The notes under the pieces are model-generated. The model was not told the origin of the DNA. It ran no database searches and worked only from the letters and a program-made list of their open reading frames with translations. A stretch of 42,960 nt of DNA, taken from Streptococcus suis (GTDB lineage Bacteria > Bacillota > Bacilli > Lactobacillales > Streptococcaceae). Shown in pieces: positions 20,520 to 28,894 of this stretch. The DNA is taken from NCBI RefSeq assembly GCF_002964045.1, contig NZ_POPB01000619.1, positions 1-42,960 on the forward strand. Reading direction: 5' to 3'. A program made the position numbers and the translations under genes. The number at the start of each line of letters is the position of its first letter. Position 1 is the first letter of the stretch.

Positions 20520-21785
20520 ATGAATATTCTCGAACTCTTTGCCGGTGTAGGCGGTTTTCGCATCGGTCTTGAAAATGCTGACAAAGATTACTTCCAAACT
20601 AAATGGGCAAATCAATGGGAGCCTTCTCGAAAATCACAGGATGCTTTTGAAGTTTACGATTTGCATTTTCCAGATAGTGAAAACATAAATATTAGTATCT
20701 CGGAAATTTCTGACGAAAAGTTTGCTGAGATGAATCCAGACATGATTGTTGGTGGTTTTCCATGCCAAGACTATTCTGTTGCACGAAGCAAGAAGAACGA
20801 ACAGGGAATTGAAGGAAAAAAAGGAGTTCTTTTTTGGGAAATTATCCGTGCCACTCGAATCACCAAACCCAAGTATCTTATTTTGGAAAATGTTGACCGT
20901 CTATTAAAAGCACCTTCTAAACAAAGAGGACGTGACTTTGCAATCATGTTGACAGCATTTAACAATCTTGGTTACTCGGTTGAATGGCGGGTTATCAATG
21001 CTGCTGAATACGGACGTAGTCAACGTCGCCGTCGTGTCTTCTTCTTTGTTTATCGAAATGATACCACTTTTGCAAAAAGACTTGACGAACAATTTGAAAA
21101 CACTGAAACTGTGTTTAACGAAAATCGCTACAATGAGTATCTTTTCCATTCAGGTTTGTTTGCTACTCAGTTCCCAATTAAATCAACACCAATAAAAAAT
21201 CGCCAAGTCTACTACGAATTGGCGAATGATATTGTCGAAGTATCAGACAATTTCACAGGTACAGTTTGGAATACAGGTGTCATGAGACACGGCAAATACT
21301 ATTCCGTCGATACTCAGTGTGCCTATGAAGGTCAACCAATCACTCTTGGAGAAATCTTACAAGATGAAAAAGATGTACCTGAGAAATACTTTTTGACAGA
21401 CCCTGCTAAACTAGAAAAATTCCAATATCTCCGAGGTCCTAAAAAAATTGAAAGAACTTCGGCAGACGGTCATACCTATACTTATTCGGAAGGCGGAATG
21501 TCACCAACTGATGACCTAAATCTACCTGGACGAACTATGTTGACTTCCGAAGGTACTGTCAATCGCTCCACTCACTTTATCAATGTGAACAATCGCTATC
21601 GTTTGATAACTCCAGTAGAAGCGGAACGATTGCAAGATTTCCCAGATGATTGGACTAAGCAGAAAAAATTAGCAGATGGCTCCATTGTAGAGGTTTCTGA
21701 TAAAATGCGTATGTTCTTTATGGGAAATGCCCTCGTAACAGAAATCGTACGAAAAATTGGGGAATATATAAAAACACTCGACTAA
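20520..21785 (+). CDS. DNA cytosine-C5 methyltransferase (Sau3AI-type)
   Basis: 421-residue SAM-dependent m5C methyltransferase, the protective partner of the divergent endonuclease. Motif I is LELFAGVGGFRIG (residues 4-16), the catalytic motif IV is GGFPCQDYS with Cys82, motif VI is ENVDRLL (Glu123), motif VIII is SQRRRRVFF, and motifs IX-X end with RLQDFPDDW and FFMGNALV. The long stretch with KKGVLFWEIIRATR and KQRGRDFAIML resembles M.Sau3AI. GATC is inferred as target. A strong terminator follows at 21818. Confidence 0.93.
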   Translation: MNILELFAGVGGFRIGLENADKDYFQTKWANQWEPSRKSQDAFEVYDLHFPDSENINISISEISDEKFAEMNPDMIVGGFPCQDYSVARSKKNEQGIEGKKGVLFWEIIRATRITKPKYLILENVDRLLKAPSKQRGRDFAIMLTAFNNLGYSVEWRVINAAEYGRSQRRRRVFFFVYRNDTTFAKRLDEQFENTETVFNENRYNEYLFHSGLFATQFPIKSTPIKNRQVYYELANDIVEVSDNFTGTVWNTGVMRHGKYYSVDTQCAYEGQPITLGEILQDEKDVPEKYFLTDPAKLEKFQYLRGPKKIERTSADGHTYTYSEGGMSPTDDLNLPGRTMLTSEGTVNRSTHFINVNNRYRLITPVEAERLQDFPDDWTKQKKLADGSIVEVSDKMRMFFMGNALVTEIVRKIGEYIKTLD

Positions 21786-21817
21786 ACGGATTCTAATAAA
21801 ATATATTTAATACATTT

Positions 21818-21863
21818 AAACACACCGGTTTCTAAAAATTTCCTATCAACCGGTGTGTTTTTT
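21818..21863. terminator. Bidirectional terminator between the methyltransferase and the GHKL operon
   Basis: Stem AAACACACCGGTT with AACCGGTGTGTTT, 17-base loop, T-run of six on the rightward side. It lies between two converging transcripts (stops at 21785 and 21909). Confidence 0.85.
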
Positions 21864-21908
21864 ATTGACTAGTGTATAAAAGTTCTGTACAAACCAATAG
21901 TATATTAA

Positions 21909-22670
21909 TCACTTGAGAACCATGATGTTTTCCATATTGAGTAAATTCTTTTTCACAATTTCTTTAATTTCCGCTCTGGTTAAGAAATCTAACACTACTA
22001 CCCCTCCAATAAGATTTAATATTTTATTGGCATTTGTATAAGAATATCTATTTTCCTTCATCAATCCCTCGTCTACCAACTCGTAAATCGCCTGTAAGGT
22101 ACCTAAAACAATATTCTTATTAGATACCAAATTACTTGAAAAATACGCTACCGCATTTCCCCTATAAGAACCTGATAAAAATCTCTCCGAGTAATAATAC
22201 GGATTAGTCAAGCTGTCATCATATGTATAGAAAGCAATCCACCAAAGTGAAGCAATACTATTTATCATTAACGACCTTTTTTTCCCTTGACTAAAAATTG
22301 TTCTCGATTTAATACTCTGTTCTCTTTTAGCACCTTTTAATAGCTCTAATTGATCCAAATGATAATTCAAATAATAGGTATTTTCTAGGGCAACCCAAAT
22401 TTTCTCACTTTCTGCTTCTGCCACACTTAAATTTTTCAGTGATTCCCATATAATTTTCAGATTTTCAATCTGTGCCCCCGGAACTTCCGATTCTAAAATT
22501 AATTCACGATAACAAAATTCAGTATCAGAATCAATGACATTTTCAGAATATGTAAATAAATCATTTATACTTTGAATATCATTGTTCACATATAACGGTA
22601 AATACTTTTGTTCAAAATTTGTTTTAAATTCATCCAAGAATTTATCAGAAAGATATTTGATATTGTTCAT
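21909..22670 (-). CDS. DUF6339-like protein, last gene of the GHKL ATPase operon
   Basis: 253-residue soluble, helix-rich protein. It begins MNNIKYLSDKFLDEFKTNF and has a conserved-looking core with IWVALENTYYLNYHLDQL (about 96-113). The pattern resembles DUF6339 proteins found in defence loci, which is recognition from memory. A tryptophan-rich mid segment (IASLWWIAFYTYDD, about 139-152) suggests a structured pocket. I see no nuclease motif. Its ATG overlaps the stop of the preceding gene by four bases, so translation is coupled to it. AT-rich coding like the rest of the operon. Confidence 0.7.
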   Translation of the reverse strand: MNNIKYLSDKFLDEFKTNFEQKYLPLYVNNDIQSINDLFTYSENVIDSDTEFCYRELILESEVPGAQIENLKIIWESLKNLSVAEAESEKIWVALENTYYLNYHLDQLELLKGAKREQSIKSRTIFSQGKKRSLMINSIASLWWIAFYTYDDSLTNPYYYSERFLSGSYRGNAVAYFSSNLVSNKNIVLGTLQAIYELVDEGLMKENRYSYTNANKILNLIGGVVVLDFLTRAEIKEIVKKNLLNMENIMVLK

Positions 22671-23530
22671 AAATTCTCTTCCTCACTGTAATAACTATAC
22701 AACGCATCATCTAAAGGAAAATCCAATAATTGTTGTGCAACTATCATCGAATCGATATCTTCCGTAAGAATCTTATCTAAACTCAATCCAATTTTTTCAA
22801 GCAATCTACATAATGACTCGTACCATCTTGTTTCGTCATCAACACGACCATGCTTAATATTTTCCACTATCATGGTAAGTGCTGGCAAAATTATTGTTGA
22901 TAATAATAATTTTTGTTTAGAAATGCTTGAGCTTGACAATTGTGTATAGGCAATAAACGATTTTTCAGGCAAATTTACGATTATTACATCTCCATCAAAA
23001 TCAACATTCATGAAATTCTGCTTTTTAGAAGCTACCCTAATCATTGATTTTAGAGTTGGCTTTTCTAAGTTTGAAAAATTAACTTCTAACTCTGCCATTG
23101 TATCATAAGCAAGAATACTACCTTTATCTATTTCCTCAATTATTAACTGCCTTCCATAATACTCCTCATTAAATCCAGAATTTCTATAGTTAGAAATTGT
23201 ATTATTAGCAATTATCATTGTATTTATAAAGATTTTGGAGGGAACATTATCAGAACTCAATTCTATCTTCTTACTCCATTCTCCTTTATTCAAAATATAT
23301 AGCTTTCTAAAAGATGAGGCCAACCCTTCTATGTGTATCGCAAAGACCGCATCACCATCTTCTATCAATTTATTTAACTCAAAATTTTCTAACACAAAGT
23401 CAATTAATAATTCTATCTTTGTAAAACTAATAACTTTTTGGGAAATTCTTGATTCAAATTTCCCATTAGAAAAATCATCTAATTCACTACTTAAAACAGG
23501 ATATGGAAAAATTTCAGACTTTAACTTCAT
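22667..23530 (-). CDS. Unrecognised 287-aa protein of the GHKL ATPase operon
   Basis: I cannot assign this protein to a family. It begins MKLKSEIFPYPVLSSELDDF, has an alternating strand-helix pattern to about residue 190 (for example DGDVIIVNLPEKSFIAYTQL), and then a helical C-terminal part with RWYESLCRLLEKIGLSLDKI. There is no signal peptide or membrane segment. It overlaps the ATPase gene by 17 bp at its start and the DUF6339-like gene by 4 bp at its end, which implies stoichiometric expression with both. An adaptor or effector of the ATPase is the simplest role. Confidence 0.75.
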   Translation of the reverse strand: MKLKSEIFPYPVLSSELDDFSNGKFESRISQKVISFTKIELLIDFVLENFELNKLIEDGDAVFAIHIEGLASSFRKLYILNKGEWSKKIELSSDNVPSKIFINTMIIANNTISNYRNSGFNEEYYGRQLIIEEIDKGSILAYDTMAELEVNFSNLEKPTLKSMIRVASKKQNFMNVDFDGDVIIVNLPEKSFIAYTQLSSSSISKQKLLLSTIILPALTMIVENIKHGRVDDETRWYESLCRLLEKIGLSLDKILTEDIDSMIVAQQLLDFPLDDALYSYYSEEENL

Positions 23531-25430
23531 AAATAACTCCGGACATTTTTACTAATAGTTTAGTTTCAATTTTTACTTCAATAGAGGCAATTGTATCCTT
23601 TTTCATTTTTGATACTCTAATATTTGAATGATGTAATTTTACTTTATTAGTTCCAGATTGAGCCTCTAGGATAACAGCCTTCGTCGCCCCTCCATCTTCA
23701 CCAATATATTTTAAATCCAACTCAATATTTTTCATGTCTTTTTGGGGCTTTATTAATAATAAATACTTTCCTTGACTTGTATCTTTCGCAACTATTTTCA
23801 ATGAAAATAAATTTGTCGAATCAACTAGTTTTTCTTTTCTGATTGAATTAAATAGATTAAGTTTATCTTTGAAACTCCGTCTTTTTTTCTTCTTATCTAC
23901 GCCAAATTCATTCTCACCTTCATTAAATTCAAAACCAGCTTCTGTCAGTAGTTTTTCTAATTCACTATCTTGATCATCAGAGTCCCTAGTTAATTGTATT
24001 TTATTGTTATTTCTTTTTAATTCCACAGATTCAACACTTCTCTTTGTTCCTGAATCAATTACTTTTTCCTCGCCTTGACTCCCTGATAATAGCGGTAAAA
24101 AATCTCTTAATCCAAATGCATCTACAATATCTTCAGGTGCAACTTCATATGAGTTCTTTACACTTTCTTTATACCAGTCAAACAAATCCTTCAGCAGCTG
24201 TTTAGCAACTTTTCGATCCTTTTCTCGGGCTTGGTCTACACTCCAATCAGTATGATTCGTATTCTCTAATTGCCTTAAGAATTCATCAAATTCAAAACCA
24301 GTGGCACGAAAAACTCCAGTAAAATTAATATTCCCACTGATGCTTCGTCTATCATAAATTTTCATTCCAGAAAGTCTAGTTTGTAAAATAGCTCTATTTG
24401 CAGACTCTCTTTTTAACAAAAATAATTTTCCATCTTCCATTGATTTTATGAATTTATATTTCTCAAATCGATTATCAAGCGAAAATTCTTTCCTATCAAT
24501 GTGTGTAAGTGCATCCAAGTAATTCTTTGTATTTTCAAAAATTCTTTTTTCAGCTAGCCCCATTGGGAAGCCATCTAACAATTCAATTATATCTACTAAG
24601 CTATCTTTATCTAATGTTTTTTCATTGACTCTAACAACTAGTTTATTCTCCAAAATAGATACTAAAAAGTTATTTACAGATGACAATAGTATCCTCATTT
24701 CCCAATCATCATCAATTTCACGTAAACCAATAATATATAAATCAGTTCCAAATTCAGTTGATTCTCGTTCAGGAAAACCAAAACTAATTTGATTCGGAAT
24801 ATAATTTAGTTCAGAATCTCGATAAGTTGCACGCTCTTGAGTAATATCAGATGCATTTTCTAAGTTTAAATTAAATGAAACAAAATTTAAAACTCCTACA
24901 TGCTTGATAGAATCTGTTTTGGGTACTGTGTTATAAAAAACTAATCGCAAATCTGAAATCGCAAATGGTGCAGCTTTCCCAATCCCTTTGCTACCAGCAG
25001 CATTTTGATTCGGTTTCTCCGTATACCCATTCCCAATAACTAAAGCATCATAGCTTTTTGCATCCAAACCTATAGTATTATAATCGCTTATTTTTAATAT
25101 ATTTAACGATTCTTTGTCTAAAGTTTTTTTAAATAATTCTAAATACTCAATAGTTCCACTGTTTCCCTTTTTTCTCCAGAAATCAAGAGAATTTGGGATT
25201 GCTACACTTTTTATAGTATTTACTCCCGGAATATCAATTGGCTTAATAGAACCAAAATCAAAAGTTACAATTACAGGGTTCTTAGAATCTCCATCTTTAG
25301 CATCTAAAGAATTTTGAATCACTTCTCTTGTCAATGAATCAATTACATTATCCAAAAAAGAATTAATTGCCGGATCATTAACTCCTCTCGGCGTCAAATT
25401 TTCCCCGTGTGGAAATACCCAATTATTCAT
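23514..25430 (-). CDS. MutL/MORC-like GHKL ATPase
   Basis: 638-residue protein with an N-terminal GHKL (Hsp90/MutL-type) ATPase domain. Motif N is REVIQNSLDA (Glu36 general base, Asn40, Asp43). The second motif is ISDYNTIGLD (Asp116), a variant of the usual DxGxG. The lid glycines are GSKGIGKAAPF (146-156). The opening pattern with GVNDPAINSFLDN before motif N is shared by ATPases in prokaryotic defence loci related to MORC proteins. The C-terminal 250 residues are charged, with a KKKKRRSF basic patch at about 525, and end in beta-strands of unknown fold. It starts 2 bp after the small helical gene and overlaps the next gene. Confidence 0.85.
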   Translation of the reverse strand: MNNWVFPHGENLTPRGVNDPAINSFLDNVIDSLTREVIQNSLDAKDGDSKNPVIVTFDFGSIKPIDIPGVNTIKSVAIPNSLDFWRKKGNSGTIEYLELFKKTLDKESLNILKISDYNTIGLDAKSYDALVIGNGYTEKPNQNAAGSKGIGKAAPFAISDLRLVFYNTVPKTDSIKHVGVLNFVSFNLNLENASDITQERATYRDSELNYIPNQISFGFPERESTEFGTDLYIIGLREIDDDWEMRILLSSVNNFLVSILENKLVVRVNEKTLDKDSLVDIIELLDGFPMGLAEKRIFENTKNYLDALTHIDRKEFSLDNRFEKYKFIKSMEDGKLFLLKRESANRAILQTRLSGMKIYDRRSISGNINFTGVFRATGFEFDEFLRQLENTNHTDWSVDQAREKDRKVAKQLLKDLFDWYKESVKNSYEVAPEDIVDAFGLRDFLPLLSGSQGEEKVIDSGTKRSVESVELKRNNNKIQLTRDSDDQDSELEKLLTEAGFEFNEGENEFGVDKKKKRRSFKDKLNLFNSIRKEKLVDSTNLFSLKIVAKDTSQGKYLLLIKPQKDMKNIELDLKYIGEDGGATKAVILEAQSGTNKVKLHHSNIRVSKMKKDTIASIEVKIETKLLVKMSGVIYEVKV

Positions 25431-25432
25431 CC

Positions 25433-25672
25433 TTACTCTCCTTTAAATTTTGAAAAACTGAAGTGAGAACTTTCTTTAGATAACTCTATCTCAAATAATT
25501 TTTTCGTTCGCAATAACTCACGTTCAATTGCTTTAAAAATCTCATCAACTTCTTGTTTATCATATGAGTAGTTTCTAGTATTAGCTAGATTTCCAATCAA
25601 CTGTATTTTTTGTATTGCAGAATTCGTTCTAGCTTCAGCTAGCCGCATAAATTTTTCGTTTTTTGACTCCAT
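25433..25672 (-). CDS. Small helical protein, first gene of the GHKL ATPase operon
   Basis: 79-residue all-helical protein (MESKNEKFMRLAEARTNSA, IQLIGNLANTRNYSY, VDEIFKAIERELLRTKKLFE). This RLAExR...IGNL(A/S)N...Y-Y pattern recurs in small proteins beside defence ATPases and toxins, in my recollection; no function is established. I chose the ATG at 25672, which has GGAGAAACT directly upstream and a consensus promoter 29 bp further. The open frame upstream to 25813 is low-complexity, lacks a ribosome-binding site and runs through the promoter. Confidence 0.75.
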   Translation of the reverse strand: MESKNEKFMRLAEARTNSAIQKIQLIGNLANTRNYSYDKQEVDEIFKAIERELLRTKKLFEIELSKESSHFSFSKFKGE

Positions 25673-25700
25673 AGTTTCTCCATATATTACTTTTTTTATT

Positions 25701-25729
25701 ATTTTACTACATTTTAAAAATATAGTCAA
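25701..25729 (-). promoter_or_regulatory. Promoter of the GHKL ATPase operon
   Basis: -35 TTGACT (25724-25729), 17-bp spacer, -10 TAAAAT (25701-25706) on the minus strand, about 29 bp before the first gene. This is one of the best promoters in the window and shows that the four-gene operon is independent of the Fic gene. Confidence 0.75.
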
Positions 25730-25805
25730 TAAAATCGAAAAAATCTTATCTAATATGCAAGAAATACAATTATATATACATTTAGCATAGTTTTTTACAG
25801 TATAA

Positions 25806-25850
25806 AAACACACATATCCAAAATGTTTTATATTTTAGTCATGTGTGTTT
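25806..25850 (-). terminator. Hairpin after the fic gene, probable terminator
   Basis: Stem AAACACACAT/ATGTGTGTTT with a 25-base loop. The 272-bp gap between the Fic gene and the GHKL operon (25673-25944) holds this hairpin, the operon promoter and otherwise AT-rich sequence. The large loop and missing T-run make termination uncertain. Confidence 0.45.
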
Positions 25851-25944
25851 AAAAATATAGATAATTAATATCAAAAAAACAATAAAGCTTCTATTTCTTA
25901 AATAAAATCAAATGAATAACAGAGCAATTGTTGTTTATACATAT

Positions 25945-26802
25945 TCAAAATGTATTATTTTCTAAAAATTTCTTTTTTTCTAATAATACTTTGGAGTCTA
26001 CTTTATTATTCATCCCCAACTCCTCGTACATCCTCTCACTTGACAAATCATTCTGACCGTTCAAGAGTAGATTTTCAAAAAAGGCAGTTAAAAAATCTGA
26101 GCGTTTATTGACTAACTTAGCATTGTCAAGCACAAGGGCATCTCGAAAGTATTTGGCATGTTTTTGAAAAGGATCATTATCAATCTCAAAACCAAGTGAG
26201 CGAAGGTATTTGATGAGAAATACTGTGATTGTTCGAGTGTTCCCTTCACGGAATGGGTGGATCTGCCAGATGCCTGAGATAAAGGATTGGATATGGGCAA
26301 CAATGGCTTTTTTATCTAAGTCAGCATAAGAAAAATCCCTTTCGTGCTGGAAATCATAGTCTAAAGTGGCGACAATCAAGGGAAAATCTGAATAAATCAC
26401 AGTATCCCCCTTTAAAACTGGTTCATTTTTTGTAATGTTAACCGTTCGATACTCACCCACTGGAATATTGCTGTCAAAAACACCTTGAAAAAGCTCTTTG
26501 TGGATATGTAAGAGAGTGGTTGGTCGGAAGCTAAAACCGTTTTGAGAAAGCATTTCAACAATTCGGAGAGATACGATATCCGCCTCTTGCGAACTAGCAT
26601 CAATTGTCTGGTGGTATTTAGTAATCTCCTCGTACACCTGCTCATAGGTGTACTCTCCACGAGCTTGCCTATCCGCCAACTCTTCCATGTAAACAGACGG
26701 AGTCAACCCATCTACTTTTTGAAGTCCAAAACTAGTTTCCCAGAGGTCCTGCTTGGCTTCATAGGAAAGATTGGGATTATCAATATTGTAGGTTGGTTGC
26801 AT
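25945..26802 (-). CDS. Fic-domain AMP-transferase family protein
   Basis: 285-residue Fic protein. The active-site loop is HPFREGNTR (His182 to Arg190), the GNxR form of HxFx(D/E)GN(G/K)R, so transfer of AMP or another nucleotide to a protein hydroxyl is expected. The N-terminal part (about 30-65, SVYMEELADRQARGEYTYEQV) resembles VbhA-type antitoxin helices fused to the enzyme. EADIVSLRI (73-81) is the likely inhibitory helix region, though no perfect [ST]xxxE[GN] motif is visible. IVEMLSQNGFSFRPTTLLHIH and GEYRTVNITK are typical of this streptococcal subfamily. It has its own extended -10 promoter and stands alone between two defence operons. Confidence 0.9.
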   Translation of the reverse strand: MQPTYNIDNPNLSYEAKQDLWETSFGLQKVDGLTPSVYMEELADRQARGEYTYEQVYEEITKYHQTIDASSQEADIVSLRIVEMLSQNGFSFRPTTLLHIHKELFQGVFDSNIPVGEYRTVNITKNEPVLKGDTVIYSDFPLIVATLDYDFQHERDFSYADLDKKAIVAHIQSFISGIWQIHPFREGNTRTITVFLIKYLRSLGFEIDNDPFQKHAKYFRDALVLDNAKLVNKRSDFLTAFFENLLLNGQNDLSSERMYEELGMNNKVDSKVLLEKKKFLENNTF

Positions 26803-26831
26803 AGACTCCTCCTGTTTGAATTTCTAACCTT

Positions 26832-26840
26832 ATTATACCA
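26832..26840 (-). promoter_or_regulatory. Extended -10 promoter of the fic gene
   Basis: TGGTATAAT on the minus strand, 29 bp before the start codon, with AGGAGGAG as ribosome-binding site. It begins right after the terminator at 26846-26865. Confidence 0.6.
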
Positions 26841-26845
26841 CAAAA

Positions 26846-26865
26846 CCCAGCCTTTTTAGGCTGGG
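26846..26865 (-). terminator. Terminator, probably the original one of valS
   Basis: Stem CCCAGCC/GGCTGGG, loop of six, followed leftward by TTTTGT. It lies 112 bp after the stop codon of the displaced valS 3' fragment. The HEPN operon shows no other terminator, so it may now serve that operon. Confidence 0.75.
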
Positions 26866-26877
26866 CATTTGTTTAAT

Positions 26878-26981
26878 CTAGTGTGGCTAAAATCAGCTTG
26901 AGACTAGGAAACGACACCGCAGACAGTACTTGAGTACGGCAAGGTGAGTTGACGAAGTATCAAGTGGTTTTAGACCACTAG
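26878..26981. repeat. Palindromic intergenic repeat (MITE-like)
   Basis: A 104-bp segment with imperfect terminal inverted repeats: CTAGTGTGGCTAAAA at 26878-26892 against TTTTAGACCACTAG at 26968-26981. An inner pair (AGCTTGAGACT against AGTATCAAGTG) extends the symmetry. The interior has GACTAGGAAAC, CGCAG and TTGACGAAGT, words I associate with dispersed intergenic repeats of streptococci. It starts exactly at the stop codon of the valS relic. Together with 26803-27134 it forms a 332-bp gene-free stretch that otherwise holds only the fic promoter, a terminator and the relic. Confidence 0.5.
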
Positions 26982-27085
26982 ACCAGTTTTTTCATTTCTG
27001 CGATACGTCCCTGTGTCGCATCCTATTTTGCTTGTTAGTCGGCTTGTTTTTGTTTTTCTTTTTCAACGACTTCTGGTTTGGCGTT
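26978..27085 (-). pseudogene. Displaced, decayed 3' fragment of valS
   Basis: 99 bases (26987-27085) align without gaps to the 3' end of the intact valS (30270-30368) with 86 identities; the 33 bases next to the right breakpoint are identical. Read leftward it encodes [16 protein letters not shown], then two in-frame stops (TAC to TAA and TAT to TAG), then RIAEMKKLV and a stop at 26978. It is a dead copy of ValRS residues of about 848 to the end. Confidence 0.92.
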
Positions 27086-27134
27086 ATTAAAGTATCATAT
27101 TGTAAATGAAAATGTAAAATTAAAATAACAATAA

Positions 27135-27809
27135 TTAAAATTCAGCTTCTTGAACGACTTTCATAAAATACTCCAGACATAGATACGTTTCAGTTTTATA
27201 TTGAGATATATCATCAACAGCAAGCTTTTTCCCATTTTCTTCAAACGAGATATTACCGTGTGCCAGACTATTTCTCATATCCTTGATGGATTTTAAGGCT
27301 CCGCCATAACTCTTGAATTTCTCAGAATCATAACCTATACCATGATTTTCTAAAATAGATTTTATCTCCCGTAAATCCGCATTTCCTGATAGAGTAAAAT
27401 TCTCAAAGTCTAACGATACCTTATGTTCATCATCTATAACACTTTCTATCATATCAAATATACTTTTAGAGATATTACTCTCATGAAATGTTTTGGTATT
27501 ATGCTTAACCCAAAGCTTTTTTAATTCCTCAATCGTTTGTGGGTAGGAATAACTAGAATTATTAAATTTTTCGTAATAGCTACTCATTGTTATACGAACA
27601 CACGCTTCAACCAAATTGTAAAGCATAATCATAGCATTTGATTTCATTGACTTAAAAACAGATTCTGCTTCATCTCTATCTAAAACATCAACTTTAAAGC
27701 TTTGACAATCATTACTATCAATACCAATTATGGAATGTTCTAAGTGTATGAGAAAATCAATAAAACGATCAATCTCTTGTTTTAATTTTTCATATTCAAT
27801 TCTATTCAT
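27135..27809 (-). CDS. MAE_28990/MAE_18760-like HEPN protein
   Basis: 224-residue helical protein of the HEPN class, probable ribonuclease toxin. The Rx4-6H motif is visible as RNSLAHG (Arg179 and His184), in a final helix after ALKSIKDM. The N-terminal helix (EIDRFIDFLIHLEHS) and NAMIMLYNLVEACVRITMSSYYEKF (about 58-82) match the MAE_28990 type. HEPN RNases cut tRNA or mRNA when triggered; the target here is unknown. It starts 2 bp after the DUF262 gene stop, so the pair is expressed together. No terminator directly follows. Confidence 0.85.
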   Translation of the reverse strand: MNRIEYEKLKQEIDRFIDFLIHLEHSIIGIDSNDCQSFKVDVLDRDEAESVFKSMKSNAMIMLYNLVEACVRITMSSYYEKFNNSSYSYPQTIEELKKLWVKHNTKTFHESNISKSIFDMIESVIDDEHKVSLDFENFTLSGNADLREIKSILENHGIGYDSEKFKSYGGALKSIKDMRNSLAHGNISFEENGKKLAVDDISQYKTETYLCLEYFMKVVQEAEF

Positions 27810-27811
27810 TA

Positions 27812-28894
27812 CTAACTCAAGTTACCAGTCAAAAAATAGTCTTTAACGCCATTTATTCTGCTAAAAACCTTACTCCTATTGTTGGCTGCATCTGATGTAG
27901 TCCACTCCTCGAACTCTACACTCTGCAACAGTTTATCTACTTGTTGTTCAGTAGTCTCTAATTCAGGATTTTCACGTAGTGCAAGATTTATTCCAACGGC
28001 CAAAGCTTCAAACCTGACACGAGGCGTTTGATTTCTGTCCTCCTTCTGAAAGCCTCTTTTGAAATTTTTATAAACAAAATTCATTGTATTATGAAATTCT
28101 TGTTTATAAATTTCTTTTTTATCATCAGACCATTCCTGTCCCGATGAGGTTACAAAGTCATCTACAAAATTTTGGACATGACCACTGTAGTAGTTTAAAG
28201 CGTTACTATATGCAAAGAAACGCGATACTAATTCAATGTCCTCTTTTCTATTAATACGATTTTCTGAAAGATTAGTAACCTTACGGAATAGTTCATCTTC
28301 AGCCAATTCCTTTATTAATTTCATTAATTCATTATCTAGCTCCCTACCTGACCTAACCTCACTTGAATTAGCACTAAGAGAGCTTGTGTTTAATCTATCA
28401 AATAATTCTTTTCGGACTTCTGATGGAGTATTGTGTTTCAAAACGATGACACGGAGAGATCTAGCTCTCAGCCTTCGAATTTCCCCCTCTGGTAAATCGC
28501 TTCTAGTACAACCATTCAATTTATCAAGTTTTTTCAAGCCATCAAGCTTTAAATTCTCATCCTTGCTAAAAAATTCAGATAGGGTTGAAATCCTTTGTAA
28601 ACCATCAACTATTTCCATAGTTCCGTCATCGGTATCTGCTAAAAACATCAAAGGAATTGGATAATCTAGCAATAATGATTCAATAAATCGAGACTTTCTC
28701 TTCACTCCCCAAAGTAATTCTCTTCTTTGATATTCCGGTGCAAAAATTTCATTATTATTACCATCGTATAAATCAACTATATAACCTATAGGATAATCTC
28801 GTGTATCATAATTGAGTTCGTATTGTAATTCGTTTATTTGATTTTGAATTTCTAACTTCTTCTCATCATCGAATAATCCTAATTGTTTAGCCAT
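27812..28894 (-). CDS. DUF262 (ParB/GmrS-like) protein
   Basis: 360-residue protein with an N-terminal DUF262 domain. APEYQRRELLW (residues 52-62), SRFIESLLLDYPIPLMFL (68-85) and EIVDGLQR (94-101, a variant of the DGQQR motif) are characteristic. Such domains bind and often hydrolyse nucleotides or cut DNA, as in GmrSD-type modification-dependent systems, but no DUF1524 HNH domain is present here. A Lys/Arg-rich mid region (RRLRARSLRVIVLK) and FDRLNTSSLSAN follow. The start overlaps the methyltransferase stop by 8 bp. It is likely the sensor or regulator of the HEPN protein. Confidence 0.88.
   Translation of the reverse strand: MAKQLGLFDDEKKLEIQNQINELQYELNYDTRDYPIGYIVDLYDGNNNEIFAPEYQRRELLWGVKRKSRFIESLLLDYPIPLMFLADTDDGTMEIVDGLQRISTLSEFFSKDENLKLDGLKKLDKLNGCTRSDLPEGEIRRLRARSLRVIVLKHNTPSEVRKELFDRLNTSSLSANSSEVRSGRELDNELMKLIKELAEDELFRKVTNLSENRINRKEDIELVSRFFAYSNALNYYSGHVQNFVDDFVTSSGQEWSDDKKEIYKQEFHNTMNFVYKNFKRGFQKEDRNQTPRVRFEALAVGINLALRENPELETTEQQVDKLLQSVEFEEWTTSDAANNRSKVFSRINGVKDYFLTGNLS

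Noticed and set aside
18918..21785. DpnII-type (adenine) GATC system, as reported for some S. suis strains
   Set aside because: The methyltransferase has PCQ and ENV motifs of m5C enzymes, and the nuclease resembles Sau3AI, so this is a different GATC-type system.
25673..25813. N-terminal extension of the 79-aa operon protein
   Set aside because: It would place the consensus promoter inside the gene and has no ribosome-binding site.
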